A stretch of DNA of 64,000 nt from assembly GCA_037013495.1 (NCBI GenBank), contig CM072809.1:10552501-10616500 (forward strand), given 5' to 3'. The notes below the pieces were generated by a model, which was given only the letters and a program-made list of their open reading frames with translations, made no database searches and was not told the DNA's origin. Made by a program: the position numbers and the translations under genes. Source of the stretch: Hippophae tibetana. Lineage: Eukaryota > Streptophyta > Magnoliopsida > Rosales > Elaeagnaceae. Every line of letters starts with the position of its first letter. The first letter of the stretch is position 1. This document shows positions 22,601 through 35,800 of this stretch, in pieces.

Positions 22601-25266
22601 TCTTGCTGCTGCTGCTGCTATTCACAGTGCCTATCCCATTTTGCAAGTTCCTTTCAGCATTGACTTTCGTAACATTTTCTCTCTCCCTCCTCTCTCAATT
22701 CCATTGTTCAATCTTGGCTCGTCTCTCCTCACTGCTCTCTCTAACTAGACTCGGGTTCCTACTTCCACTCCGACTTCTGCTTCTATTTCATCCTCTTCTA
22801 TAGCCAGGATTGTTAATCTTATGTCGTATGTGTTAAGAAATTTGAATAAAATGGTATAATCACAAATTCCCCTTCCTAAGATCTTCCTTAACAGAATATC
22901 AAATAACAGATAAATAAATAATACACAACACAAGAATTATAATTAAAACTCCAAATTAGAGAAAAATCACTTTCGTTGTCAAAAGACAACCAGAAAAAAA
23001 TTCACTATGTGGAAAATTGTTACAACCATACTCTCAGTAATTTTCTCACACACCCAAAAGACAAAAGCAACTACAAGCCCAAGAGAATTTCCCCACAAAA
23101 TTCTCTCACTCAAAAACTTTTCATATAAGTTTTTCTCTATTTTTGGGATGATTAACAATGAAGAAATGAAGTCATATTTATAGCCTTCAAGTTCTCATTT
23201 CATATGCCAAACATTTCTTCATTCAACAAAATTAGGCTACCTAATTTTCCTATTCTTTATTCAAACAAGGTTAGGCACTTCCATCTTTGACAATATGGTA
23301 AGCCACCTTCCATGAATTTTCTTCTAAATTAGACACCTCTTATTTTGACTAACAAACCTAATATTATTTTTAATCAATCATAACAATCTCCACCTTGATT
23401 AAAAATAAACATGGTTACCACTACAACACTGTCTATTCCAACAGTCATAATTCTCTACACCGAGAATTATCATACTCCACCATAAAGAGTACACTCACTT
23501 AGAATTAATCACTAATTCTAAGAATTTCACATCGGCTCATGTCGAAAAAAAAACTTGCTGAAATTTATGGTGCAACTCTGACACTTGGTTTTCCCGAGAG
23601 TTCATCAGCCATCGACATCCTTTCCACCACACATCTTGCATCTATACCAAGTCAATGCCCGTATGCAAACTTGTGGACCCGCTACCAGTAACACACCCTC
23701 TTTCATGGAAATATTTAGAGACTAGCAGCATGCCATGAGGATGTACACGCTCTTTTCAAATAGCATCACTATAGTCTTTGAAAACAGACATACTATTAGC
23801 GTCACCGTCGGTATTTGAGCTTCTTGCCGAATCAGCTCCACCCTTTGGACAATTTCTTTTGAGGTGCCCAGATTGTCCACACCCCCAGCACACTATCTTC
23901 GTTTTCATGAAATTGTTTTTCTTTCGGTTGTCAGCTACCAATGTTGAGTTTTCAGGCGAAACATTTCTTCCACCACTCAGCCTTTTTTCTTCAGAAAACA
24001 ACTTGCTAGTAACTTCTGAAAAAATTATTTTCTCCTTTGCATGAATCAAGATAGGTTTCATGTGATCATAAAAAGATGAAAGAGACCAGATGAGCCTTAA
24101 AACTATATCTTCATCATCAAGTTTAACTCCAATGGTTTCCAGTTCAGAGGCAATACCATTGAGAACACTGAGATGCTCAGACATAATAGTTCCTTCATTC
24201 ATACGCAAAGTATGAAACTGCTCTTTCAAATACACCCGATTTGAAACGCCTTTTGCTTGATACAATTCTTCAAGCTTTTCCGAGAGTTCTTTGGTCATAG
24301 ATATTCCATGCACATTTGTAAGAATATTTTTGGCCAAACAACGCCGAATTGCACTTGCAGCTCTTAGATCAAGATCTTCCCAATCTTCATCACTTATATT
24401 GCTTTTACTGGACTCAATACCAGTAACAAGGGTTGGTTTCCCCTTTAACGCCTTGTGTAACCCATATTGGATCAACAAATCTTTGACTTGTATTTGCCAC
24501 AAGCCAAAATTGATTCTCCCATCAAATTTCTCAATGTCAATCTTGACTCCTGACATTTCTCCTTCTTTCTTTGAAATTGGCTCTGATACCAGTTGTTAGG
24601 AAATTTGGATAAAATGGTATAATCACAAATTCCCCCTCCTAAGATCTTCCTTAACAAAATATCAAATAACAAAGAAATAGATAATACACAACACAAGAAT
24701 TATAGTGGAAACTCCAAATTAGAGAAAAACCACTTTCGTTGTCAAAAGACAACCAGAGAAAAATTCACTATGTGGAAAATTGTTACAATCACACTCTCAG
24801 TAATTTTCTCACACACCCAAAAGACAAGAGCAACTACAAGCCCAATAGAATTTTCCCACAAAATTCTCACTCAAGAACTTCTCATACAAGTTTTTCTCTA
24901 TTTTTGGGATGATTAACAATGAAGAAATGAAGCCATATTTATAGTCTTCAAGTTCTCATTTCATATGCCAAACATTTCTTCATTCAACAAAATTAGGCTA
25001 CCTAATTTTCCTATTCTTTATTCAAACAAGGTTAGGCACCTCCATCTTTGACAATATGGTAAGCCACCTTCCATGAATTTTCTTCTAAATTAGGCACCTC
25101 CTATTTTGACTAACAAACCTAATATTATTTTTAATCAATCATAACAGTCTGCTCCTGCTTTGATAGTAGTGATCCCTATCCTCATATCTCCTGCTACGAC
25201 TACGATACTCTTTATAGATATGGTGTCTGTAAATGGATCTTCACTTCTACCATCTTTCTGATAAAC
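22600..25266 (-). pseudogene. RS-domain (arginine/serine-rich, splicing-factor-like) host gene fragment, interrupted by a Copia insertion
   Basis: Two pieces flank the element at 22831-25146. Upstream piece (25266-25147, minus, after a GTAG acceptor) reads YRSRSRRYEDRDHYYQSRSR; downstream piece (22830 to about 22600) reads NRSRSRSGSRNPS, then EERRAKIEQWN and AERNLQNG. With the element and one copy of the target site removed, the RS frame continues across the junction, so the element landed in a coding exon. Two in-frame TGA codons lie in the downstream piece (after YRRG and after EQWN), both where CGA (Arg) would fit RS/ER runs; the upstream piece also loses frame near its 5' end. RS repeats with an ERRAKIEQWN charged coiled segment suggest a pre-mRNA splicing protein, but I cannot name it. 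Confidence 0.6.
22831..25146 (-). mobile_element. Gag-only Copia-like LTR element (non-autonomous)
   Basis: LTRs at 22831-23385 (555 bases) and 24594-25146 (553 bases) bound a 1.2-kb interior. On the minus strand the order is 5' LTR, a tRNA-Met-type primer site (TGGTATCAGAGCC, about 24580-24592), a gag frame of 266 codons (24556-23756) with a UBN2-like domain and a CX2CX4HX4C zinc knuckle (CWGCGQSGHLKRNC), then a purine tract (AATCAAGGTGGAGAT) at the 3' LTR. There is no protease, integrase or reverse transcriptase. Flanking 5-mers GTATG (left) and GTCTG (right) fit one target duplication with a later change. The LTRs differ at a few percent by eye, so it is older than its neighbour at 16449. 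Gag looks whole; the element would need enzymes from relatives. Confidence 0.9.
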
Positions 25267-26873
25267 CTACATTGCATGAAATACCCTCTTTTAGTTGAGT
25301 TTATATATCACAAAGATATAATGGTTCCTAATAAGGTTTTAAATGAGCAATGGAAGACATCGGAGTTTGTTCTTGAAGTTCACTACTATAGAAATAGGCA
25401 TTAAAGTCGGTTCATAGTGTGAACTGATTTTACTTGTACATTTTATGATTTATTTTTATTTTTATTTTTATTTTTCGTATTATTCAATATATATATAGCA
25501 TAAAAAAACTAAAATATAAATAATAATACAAATAAGTAAAAATTTAAATATATTTAATTACTTGATAATTAAATTTATTACAAAAACAAATAATGTATAT
25601 ATAATACATATAGTTAACTTAAATTACAAATAAAATAATTTCGTCAAAGTGTAATTATACGATCGAGTAAGCTTGGTTGATTTAGAATCTTGATTGGCCT
25701 TCAGAAGTATTATGACAAAAAAACAGTTTATCTATATAACAATTCATATTCCCCTACATACATTAGCACGTAAAACATCTATCAAAAAAGCAGTCTAAAC
25801 TTCAGACATACGAATGAAGAAATTAAATCATTATAAATATTGATGTGACGACCATGATAAGTCGGTTCAAACTCTTTTTTATTTTCACCAATTTCATTAG
25901 TTGACCTCTTTCGTTTCCTTACTTTAATGGGTTTTTTTTCATCTTTTCATATCGTTTGAATGTCATCTCATTCAATTGCCTTAATATCCCAATACCTCGC
26001 AAAGGTCGAATTGCATGATTATGATCTTTTTCACCATCAAACGTTTCTCGAGATGACAAAAGGAGTGGTTTGTTTAATATTGCGTTGTTAATGCTTACTT
26101 GTTGTGAAGCCCAGAAGGAGTTCTGATTAATTTCATCTTTCAACGGTTGATCTATATGAGTACAAACGAGGGAACTGAGTTGGTGAACGGAGGTGCTAAA
26201 GAGGTGTTATGTGTTGTTATAATGCTAAAAGCACGGTTCATACTGTTAAGCATGAGAAGGAGGCTAATTTTTTTTTACTTGTAGAGAGCTACTATGAATT
26301 CTTTGGACGTACAAGATTACTTCATTTGGTCAATGAGAATACCTACCCTTTGGAATTTACTTCCTTTTTTTACAGATTTTCCCAATGCTAGATTGAAATA
26401 CGGATGGTGTTATTGATTAGCTATCAGAAGATTTCATTATTTCGTCCATCTAAAAGTGGCTCATTTTTTTAAGTGTCATCTTTTAGCTAATATTGCTCTT
26501 TATCACATCAACATTAGAGAACAAATCTTTTTCTAAAAAAGATGTAAGAGATCAGGGATACTATTTACGTTATTATTAAATTGTTTATTTTATATTAGTT
26601 TTATTATTATTATTGAATGGATAAGTTGTTTATTTCTTTATTAATGGTTCTTTTATATTAAATCGGATTTTCACATTGTTTTCCTTACAACATAAAATAC
26701 CCACAAAGCCAAGTAAATCTATGCAATGATGATTGTTCATAACAATGATAACTAATGAAAGAATACCAGAAAATAAAAAGAAAGCAGGATCAATGACCTA
26801 GTAGATTGCAAGATCCTTTATGGTTTCTAAATATTATGTTATAATTCTTTATTTAGATTTCCATATCGCATCG
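25267..26873. other. Intergenic DNA with a CACTA-like end; no supported gene
   Basis: At about 25381 CACTACTATAGAAATAGG, followed by AAGTCGGTTCATAGTGTGAAC, resembles the terminus and subterminal repeat of CACTA DNA transposons, and AAGTCGGTTCAAAC recurs near 25859. No transposase is recognisable. At 25919-26395 there are moderately complex open stretches on both strands (74 codons minus, 60 codons plus) with no family match; they could be part of the same element. Confidence 0.4.
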
Positions 26874-26956
26874 GCTGGTTTGCCCGAGAGGTTAAGGGGG
26901 TAGACTTAAGATCTACTGCACATAAGTGCGCGTGGGTTCGAACCCCACAGCCAGCA
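26874..26956 (+). tRNA. trnL-TAA: tRNA-Leu, anticodon TAA
   Basis: A full cloverleaf can be drawn: acceptor stem GCTGGTT/AGCCAGC (one G-U pair) with discriminator A at 26956, D arm with CCGAGAGGTTAAGG, anticodon stem GTAGA/TCTAC around loop CTTAAGA (anticodon TAA), a long class II variable arm GCAC-ATAA-GTGC, and T arm GTGGG-TTCGAAC-CCCAC. It decodes UUA. Internal A and B boxes for RNA polymerase III are present in the D and T arms. The last 12-13 bases are duplicated at 27988-28000 as part of a tandem repeat. No intron is seen, and CCA is not encoded, as expected for a nuclear gene. Confidence 0.95.
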
Positions 26957-29031
26957 TATAATATTTGCTTATTCGAACACGTCAGCTTTCAAGTTGTTGG
27001 GTTTTATATTAGATTAATATAGACCTTCTCTTCTCGTTCTATCGTCAGTAGAGATAACCTAGCTACTGCAAGTAGCATTTTTTTTATTCCTGCTATTTAA
27101 GCATAGGTTTGATCATTACCTCTTCATTTTGGTTCTTGTTTTAGTATTTTTTTTTCCCCACTAATAAGCGTAGGTTTCAATACAAATCAATTCATTATAT
27201 TCTATTAATCAATACAAATCAATTCATTATAAAAAAATATATCAAAAGTTTAAAAATTCAAAAATAAAACATGTGAAAATATATATATGTATTTTTTAAG
27301 TTGTTATATATTTTTAAATCAATTGTTATGTGTTCAAATCTATTCAAATTATTTCTACATTTTAGTTTTTTTTAGCTTTTTTTTCGTTAATAAACTTAGG
27401 TTTAAATTGTTTATTTATTTTAGTACTTGTTTCATATATATATATAATAGAATGACATTAACAATTAAAAAATTATATAAAAATTTATTAATTTTTAAGT
27501 AAAATATTATAAATCTATTAATTATAAAAAAATATTTCAAAATTTTAAAAATATATCATGTGTATATTTTTTAAATTATTATATGTATTTAAATTAACTG
27601 ATATATATGTTCTAACATATCTAACTTCAAATTTTCTTAATTAAAATTAATTTAATAAACATATAACAACTCAAAAAATGCATATATATGTTTTTATGTA
27701 CTTCATTTCTTATAATTTTTATTTTTAGATTTCTCATATATTTTTTTATAATTAATAAACTTATAATATTACACCTAAAATTTAATGGATTTTTATATAT
27801 TTTTATAATAATTAGTGTCATTCTCTTATCATTTAACCTATATATGATTAAGACTAATAATATTGATAAATCATTGATAACCTTGTCATCATAACAAATT
27901 TTATTAATATCATATCAATATTTTTATTTATAAAAACCCTAAAATATTAAATTATGAGATAAATTTTTTTTGTTGACATTATCAACTCCCACAGCCAGCA
28001 TATAATATTTGCTTATTCGAACACGTCAGCTTTCAAGTTGTTGGGTTTTATATTAGATTAATATAGACCTTCTCTTCTCGTTCTATCGTCAGTAGAGATA
28101 ACCTAGCTACTGCAAGTAGCATTTTTTTTATTCCTGCTATTTAAGCATAGGTTTGATCATTACCTCTTCATTTTGGTTCTTGTTTTAGTATTTTTTTTTC
28201 CCCACTAATAAGCGTAGGTTTCAATACAAATCAATTCATTATATTCTATTAATCAATACAAATCAATTCATTATAAAAAAATATATCAAAAGTTTAAAAA
28301 TTCAAAAATAAAACATGTGAAAATATATATATGTATTTTTTAAGTTGTTATATATTTTTAAATCAATTGTTATGTGTTCAAATCTATTCAAATTATTTCT
28401 ACATTTTAGTTTTTTTTAGCTTTTTTTTCGTTAATAAACTTAGGTTTAAATTGTTTATTTATTTTAGTACTTGTTTCATATATATATATAATAGAATGAC
28501 ATTAACAATTAAAAAATTATATAAAAATTTATTAATTTTTAAGTAAAATATTATAAATCTATTAATTATAAAAAAATATTTCAAAATTTTAAAAATATAT
28601 CATGTGTATATTTTTTAAATTATTATATGTATTTAAATTAACTGATATATATGTTCTAACATATCTAACTTCAAATTTTCTTAATTAAAATTAATTTAAT
28701 AAACATATAACAACTCAAAAAATGCATATATATGTTTTTATGTACTTCATTTCTTATAATTTTTATTTTTAGATTTCTCATATATTTTTTTATAATTAAT
28801 AAACTTATAATATTACACCTAAAATTTAATGGATTTTTATATATTTTTATAATAATTAGTGTCATTCTCTTATCATTTAACCTATATATGATTAAGACTA
28901 ATAATATTGATAAATCATTGATAACCTTGTCATCATAACAAATTTTATTAATATCATATCAATATTTTTATTTATAAAAACCCTAAAATATTAAATTATG
29001 AGATAAATTTTTTTTGTTGACATTATCAACT
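26944..29031. repeat. Head-to-tail tandem duplication, 2 x 1044 bp
   Basis: Copy 1 is 26944-27987 and copy 2 is 27988-29031. The left end lies inside the tRNA-Leu T/acceptor arm; CCC is shared at 26944-26946, 27988-27990 and 29032-29034, so the junctions carry 3-bp microhomology. All segments I compared are identical, including the open frames at the same offset in both units. The unit is AT-rich with no recognisable gene. Either a very recent duplication or an assembly error could explain full identity. Confidence 0.95.
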
Positions 29032-29034
29032 CCC

Positions 29035-29868
29035 TACATCATAGTTGATTTTAGATAAAATTATTTATAATAGATAAAATTATTTAAAGGTATAAATGAT
29101 AATAAGTATAGAAACTTAAATTAATGAAAACATTTAATTATAATTATAAATATATATATATATAATTAGATTATTTTTATTAAGAAGCTGAGAGCATTTA
29201 ATAAATATATTTAACTAAACCATTTCCATCGACAATAATACTATATATATATATATATATATATATGAGATAAAGTTTTGATAAAAAATAAATAATTTTT
29301 TAGATCGGCAACTTTTAGCTCTTTAATATCATATTATTATATCTAATCTACATGCAATTACAAAGTAAAAGTTTTTGACAGAATGAGATATTGAGATAAA
29401 AAGAAAAAAAAGTTACTTTTGATTGGAATGACTTCAAACATAAAAAATAAAATCCTCAATTAATTAAATTTAACATTTCATTGTTATATATTATATAAAT
29501 TAATTTTAAGGGAAAAATGATTTATCTCAAATTAAATATGTATCAATTCCCATATAATAAAATAAACACAATAAGTTTCACAATTACTATAGTATCCCTA
29601 CATATTTGACTTCACATCTAATTTAGTATTCCCATATCATCTCATGCGACTACATAAAATTCCAAGCAACATCATTTTATTGTTTTTTTTTTTCCTTTTA
29701 CAATTCCAAGACTACTTGAGCTATATCAAAGAGATTTAACATGCTGAGACTAGAAAAGCAAATTAAATAATCCCAATTTTCTAATTCCCCACATTATAAA
29801 TTCTAATGAACTACATATGTAACAAAACCTTGTGATAAATATTTTGTCAACTTGTAATTTTGAAACTA
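29035..29868. other. AT-rich spacer with a (TA)n microsatellite
   Basis: No gene is seen. A (TA)n run lies at about 29242-29266. The right part is the 3' flank, and likely 3'UTR, of the CslA gene, whose stop codon is at 29869-29871. Confidence 0.6.
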
Positions 29869-32800
29869 TTAACTAGGAATTATGGTGCCAACGTAGCCGA
29901 AACCGCAGATTGAGAAGCTAATCGTCTGAAGGAAGAGATAAATGAAGTAGTTGTTCTTCCCATGCACAAAATCATAACATCCACAAAAGAAGAGGAATGC
30001 TCCAAAGCTTAGCTCCAACAGATGAAGTCTACCCAACCACAAATCAAATCATTCATATCCCACGTTAATTTCAATAAACTTTAGATAATATAAAATATTA
30101 CATATATATATTCTAAGTTAACTATAATGTTATTCTGTGTCTATGTCAAAACCATATACAGATCCAAATATTGAAGAAAAAAAATCAATATATTCCCCTA
30201 TAGAAGGATATCGAGATTAAAATATTGGTCTATATATTTTTATTATTTTGTTCCATCAATATCAACAAATCTTTCATATTTTCTTAAAATATAATTTGAT
30301 ATATTTAAAAGTGTATTTAATCCTGGGTCAAAACCAATACAAAAAATAAAGTTCTCAACTCGTCTATGGATGACTTTTGACTCTTTTATAAGAAAAATTC
30401 GAAGTGTAAGAGAAATTCTAGTATTAAAGAGTATAAATAATTCTTAGTTCTATCTCTTTCAAATTGAAATTTTTAAGATAATTGATATATGACACTTCTA
30501 TATGGTATCAAAGCAACACGTTCTTTCACAACTTCCAAAATTTATTAAAATTCTTAAGTTTAATAGACCTTGCAAAAAGACAAGAAAATATACTTTTAAA
30601 AAATGATAAATTTTTACAAAGACAAAGTATCTCATACTTGTAAGAATGTTAAAAAATATGAAATGATTATTATGCATATCTCATACAAGTTTTAACATTT
30701 TGAGAAAATTTGTGTCTAACACTTCTACATCTAACTTATTTATTGTCAATTTAATAATAAATTAAGAGAAAAAATATTAATTATTTTTTAAGAAATAATT
30801 GTCGGTTAATTTAGCAAATATCTCTGAATATTTTTAAATGTTTTTAAATGTAATGCATGTGATAGGATTTTTAGAAGATTGTGCGAAAATAGATAGTAAT
30901 TTTATGTATTTTAGTGATGATTGATATTACTTATAAAAGATAATTGTATAGGATAATATTAGGGCACAAAAATCAATAAGGTGTATAGGTTCATTATGAT
31001 TGATTATATTTATTAAAATTTCAATAATCATTATATTTGTGACATGTAGTTAGTATTAAGTTGTATAGTGGTGGTATAAATTGTTTTCCCTTATAAAATA
31101 CTTCACATGACAAAGTCATAAAAAAAAATTAGTAACCTAACAGCTTGGAATGTCTTTACAAAGAGTAAAAAGTTTAATATGTTCCCCTTAACTTTCAATT
31201 TAATCAAGATGGTCCAAAATTAGTAAATTGATATATAGCGTTTGTTATTGAATTTGAACTATCAAACTACTCATATAAGTTCAAATTGACCAATTTTTTT
31301 GTAGAATTATAAACAAGCAGTTTGATGGTTATCAATTTGAGAATTTTGGACCAAATTGAATAAATTGAAGAGTTTGGTATCGAATGACTAATGTCACACA
31401 AAAAAGGGACTGAAGTGACAAAAAAAATTCAAATGTTAACATATCAAAAGTAGAAAGAAAGAATGAAGAATATAAATGAGCTTATACCTATTTCCAAACT
31501 TGAAGCCAGGCTTTTTGAACAATTTTGTGGTGACTGTTTTGTTTTTGGCTGCCTCTGCTGCCTTGTTCTTAAGTACATCTCCTAATTTTTCAGTAACAAC
31601 CCATTCATTAACTCTTCCAACTTCTAGCAGACCAATCAAAGTTGCCTTTGTTCGATGCAAAGACATCACATTCTCAAAAAGGATCCAGTAAAACAAAAGG
31701 TGAATTGACCTGCAGCAAAATTTGAGAAAGAATATATTTTTAGATACTCGATGTTATTAGAATCTGTGACTTATTCGAAACTATCGTTTTATTGCCAATT
31801 GTAATTTGACACATTTGGAGAAGAAACAAACCTAGGAGTTCCAACGGAATTGAGAATGGTGATAATGGATGGAATATAAACAGCTCCCCAAATTGGAACA
31901 TAAACTTCAGGAACCAATACGGTTAAGGGAAGCACAACACAGTAAAAGGAAAAGGTGACCATGTGAGCAACGATCTTCCGAACAAAGAAGAAACTGTATA
32001 TGACATAGAATTTCTTCCACAATGTCACTTTCTACAGAATCAATGCATAAAAAAAATACTTTTAGAAGATGTGACATATATGTGAAAAAAAAATGAATTT
32101 TTAAATAATGCATAATTTTTTTCAAAAAACTAACCTTATTTCTTACGGTTTCCATAACCATTTTCCTAAACAAATTTGCAGGACCACATGACCATCGATG
32201 TTGCTGAAAACGGAGAGCATTGAAAGTACTAGGAAGTTCACTTTTCACCTATAGTATACATAATTGGAAAGAAATTGATTCAAGCAAATTTGTTCACATA
32301 ACAAGAACATGACCAACATAATATGATTGTCACCCTTACTAGTGAAATATTATTAAGTCGAAGTACCTGAAGATCACCAAGGTAAACAAATTTCCAGCCC
32401 CTAAGACTAGCTCGAACGGCAAGATCCATGTCCTCGACAGTGGTTCGGTCATTCCAGCCACCTGCCTCATTAATAGCAGCAATTCTTCATACTCCAGCAG
32501 TTCCTACAACACATTCACACAAAAGTTTTACTTACATTTGAAGGTAATCATGAAATTTTGATGTAAGGCGTAAAAAAGTTGATGTTATGTTTTTTCACAA
32601 ATTAGAAAGATTAATGCAATAAAAGAAACTGCTTTTAAGATAAAAAAAGTGTTTCTTGTTTCTCTTTAGGAAAGTTACATAGCGAATGATTGCTGTGACT
32701 AACTGTGACTTATGAGCAAGACAGTTAACGAAGTACTCCATTCAATCAATGATCATTGAAATTCATATTTTTTGGGATTATACAAAAAAAAATTACAAAA

Positions 32801-35800
32801 ACATGTTATGTTGAGTCTTGTAACCAAATTTGCTTCTTTAGAGTAATTAACTTGTATGTATAAAATCGTAGCAATAACGATCGACACATAATGGCATGTC
32901 ATCAGTGGGGAGCCAGATTGTTATCTATGGTTGGGGTGACGTATCATTTTATAAAAATGTTCTAAATGTTTTACAATTTTTTAATTAGTAATAAAACTAA
33001 AAATTATATGCAAAATAATTCAACAAATTGATAATACAAGTACAATAAAACTCCATCAAATTGATTCATATAATGTTTCAAAGATGAATGCTAGGGTTCT
33101 CTAACTTTAATCTCATATTAATCATAAAGTGACACATATAGAATTTTTCTTAAAAAATGAATAATTTTTTTTATTTTCAAAGTTATTTGGCCATGTATCA
33201 CACGATAATTAATATGAGTATAAATTTAAATGACAATTTATCTGAACTTATATATCATTACTTATGTTTCAAATCATTAAATTCTATTTTGAAAGAGTCT
33301 GACATATTACAAAAAACAAATTTGTAATCAATAAATTTAATAAATTGTTTTAGTTATAGAATAATTTAAATCAATGGTAAGTTATTACGATTTAAAATTT
33401 GAAATTAGTTAATACTCCAAAAATTAAAACAAAAGTTAAGTAATACATGATCACAAATTCACTAGTAATTCAAGAATTATAATAACCAATCATTAAGATG
33501 ATCCACCTACTAGTAAGTACTCATAAGAGTGGAGAAAAAATAATGACAAAACAGCTCATCAGAGGGGAGAAAAAATAATAACAAATCAGGGAAGGCGTGT
33601 GAGATATTTTTCTCTTTTATTTGGCTTAAATAGACTAAAAACTAAAAGAAAATTAAAACATAAAGAAGAAAACTAAAAGAGAAAATATGATGGAAAAAGA
33701 TGCATTGAGACTTTGTTTGATATTTGTTGTTCATTTAGAAACAAATTTTTTATTTATTTATTTTTTTAAATTGATTTTAGTATTTTGTTTTAATATTTTT
33801 AAAAAAAATTAGTGATTATACTGACATGTTTAATTTTTAGTTAGCTTAAAAATAGTAGGTTTATATGCATATTGTAAAAAAAATAAAAATTGTTCAAATG
33901 TTGGACTGGACTTCAGGCCAACCCAGCCCACGAATAGATCCGTCCCTGCATGTAATTTACTACATATATAGTACCCCATTGTAATATAAGTATGAAAGTT
34001 GAAGAATGAATCAACTTATTTTACCTAAATTGCTCATGGAGTCATGGACTAACTAGCTCCGATCATTATCACCAGTTTTTCCCATTATTTATTAAGTCTA
34101 AATAAATTGATAGCTTATGAACCAAGCTTAGCAGATATTAGCCAATTAATTAAGTAGAAAATGAAATAAGGATGATGCTTATTAAAATGTAGTATAGCTT
34201 ACTTTAAGTTCATTACTTGATCAAGTAGGAAAACCTATATAAAATCATTGACTAGGTTTTCAAAAATCATAATTAAAAATTACCATTAAATCCAAAGAAA
34301 GCGTGTGTTGCCGAGCCAACTTCTTGCTCAACTGTGAAATGGTAGTCCAATGACATCTCTTGCATCCTTGTCAACAAGCACTCATCTGAATTAACTGAAA
34401 CAAACTCAACGAAGCTAATTACTCCAATGATATTTACGAACAAACAAAGAGCAAACCTGGTGCATAAATAATACGAAGTAGCATTTAATCCATCGTTGAT
34501 TTACATGGTAGCATTCACTTACAAACTATAGGTCCATTTTGGTTAAAGAATACAAACAAATAATATTATCTTAAAAACAATAATTTTCTTAGAATAGTGT
34601 TATGGGAAAATTTTAATACACATGTTTCAGTAATTATTTTTTAATACAATAATATATGTTATAATTAAATGCTCACTCATAAATAACAATACTCATAAAT
34701 AACAATAGACACGGTACGAATGGGAACAATTATTGATATAATTGTCTCTGAACTGAAGTATAAAATCTGTACCCGAAAACTGTTACGATTCGATGACGAT
34801 TTTTTATCCACAAGTAATTGTTCGGAATAGTTATTAAAAAATACTAAAAAAAAAACCATTTTTCAAACTTTTTAAAAAAATTATTAATAAATACTAATTA
34901 TTAATTAAATAAATATAATTAATTTTGAGTACGGACGAATATGGTTATCATTATAACCATATTCGAACCATTCACATTGGTTCATGTTCGATTTTTAACC
35001 GAAATCGTATCTGTCTTCAAAATTTATCGGATAAAAACTAAACCGACGATACAAATTATCAAAATCGTAATTTTTTTAGTCATTCCTACTCATAAACCAT
35101 AGGTCTGTTCTGGTTAAGGGATCATGACAAATAATATTTCCTTAAAAACAATAATTTTCTTAGAATAGTATTATGGGAAAATTCTAATACACATATTTAG
35201 GTAATTATTTTTTAACATAATGATATGTGTTATAATTAAATGCTTATATGATATGGGTTCAAATTTCATCAAACTTAAATTGTGGATGTGTGAGTATGGT
35301 TGTTTATCTAAAAATAATAATACCTCTTTATATTGAATATTTTTCTCAAACAAGAATGTTACCTTATCATAATTGTTATCTTTTTATTATCTCAATTTTT
35401 TTAATAATTTTATTATCTCAATTATAAATGTCTTTAAATATGATTTAAAATCATTAACATTCAAACAAAAAGTAAAATAATTAAATAGATGGTAAATAAC
35501 TGAATAAAATTTCTTGGTTGGGCCAGACTCGACATGACAATCCTGTGACTTTGAGTTGGCAGCACTTGATTGACAATCGTATTCATAAAAGAAAAACTGT
35601 CAAGACTTTTTTGACCACTCACGTGACAGTAAATAGAAGCCATTCATGTAACTATTGGTGAGCATCAAAAGACTCGCTGTATAATCCTTTACCCAAACTT
35701 TTCCCCCTTTTCTAAAGAGCAACCAAGGCTTGAAAAAGGCATTTTGCGTGAAGGTGTACAAGTCAGCAAGTATAACAAATTTGCATAAAACTATAAATAT

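Noticed and set aside
27287-28938. Repeated short open frames (71, 64 and 68 codons) in two identical sets
   Set aside because: They are low-complexity AT-rich frames carried twice by the 1044-bp tandem duplication, not genes.
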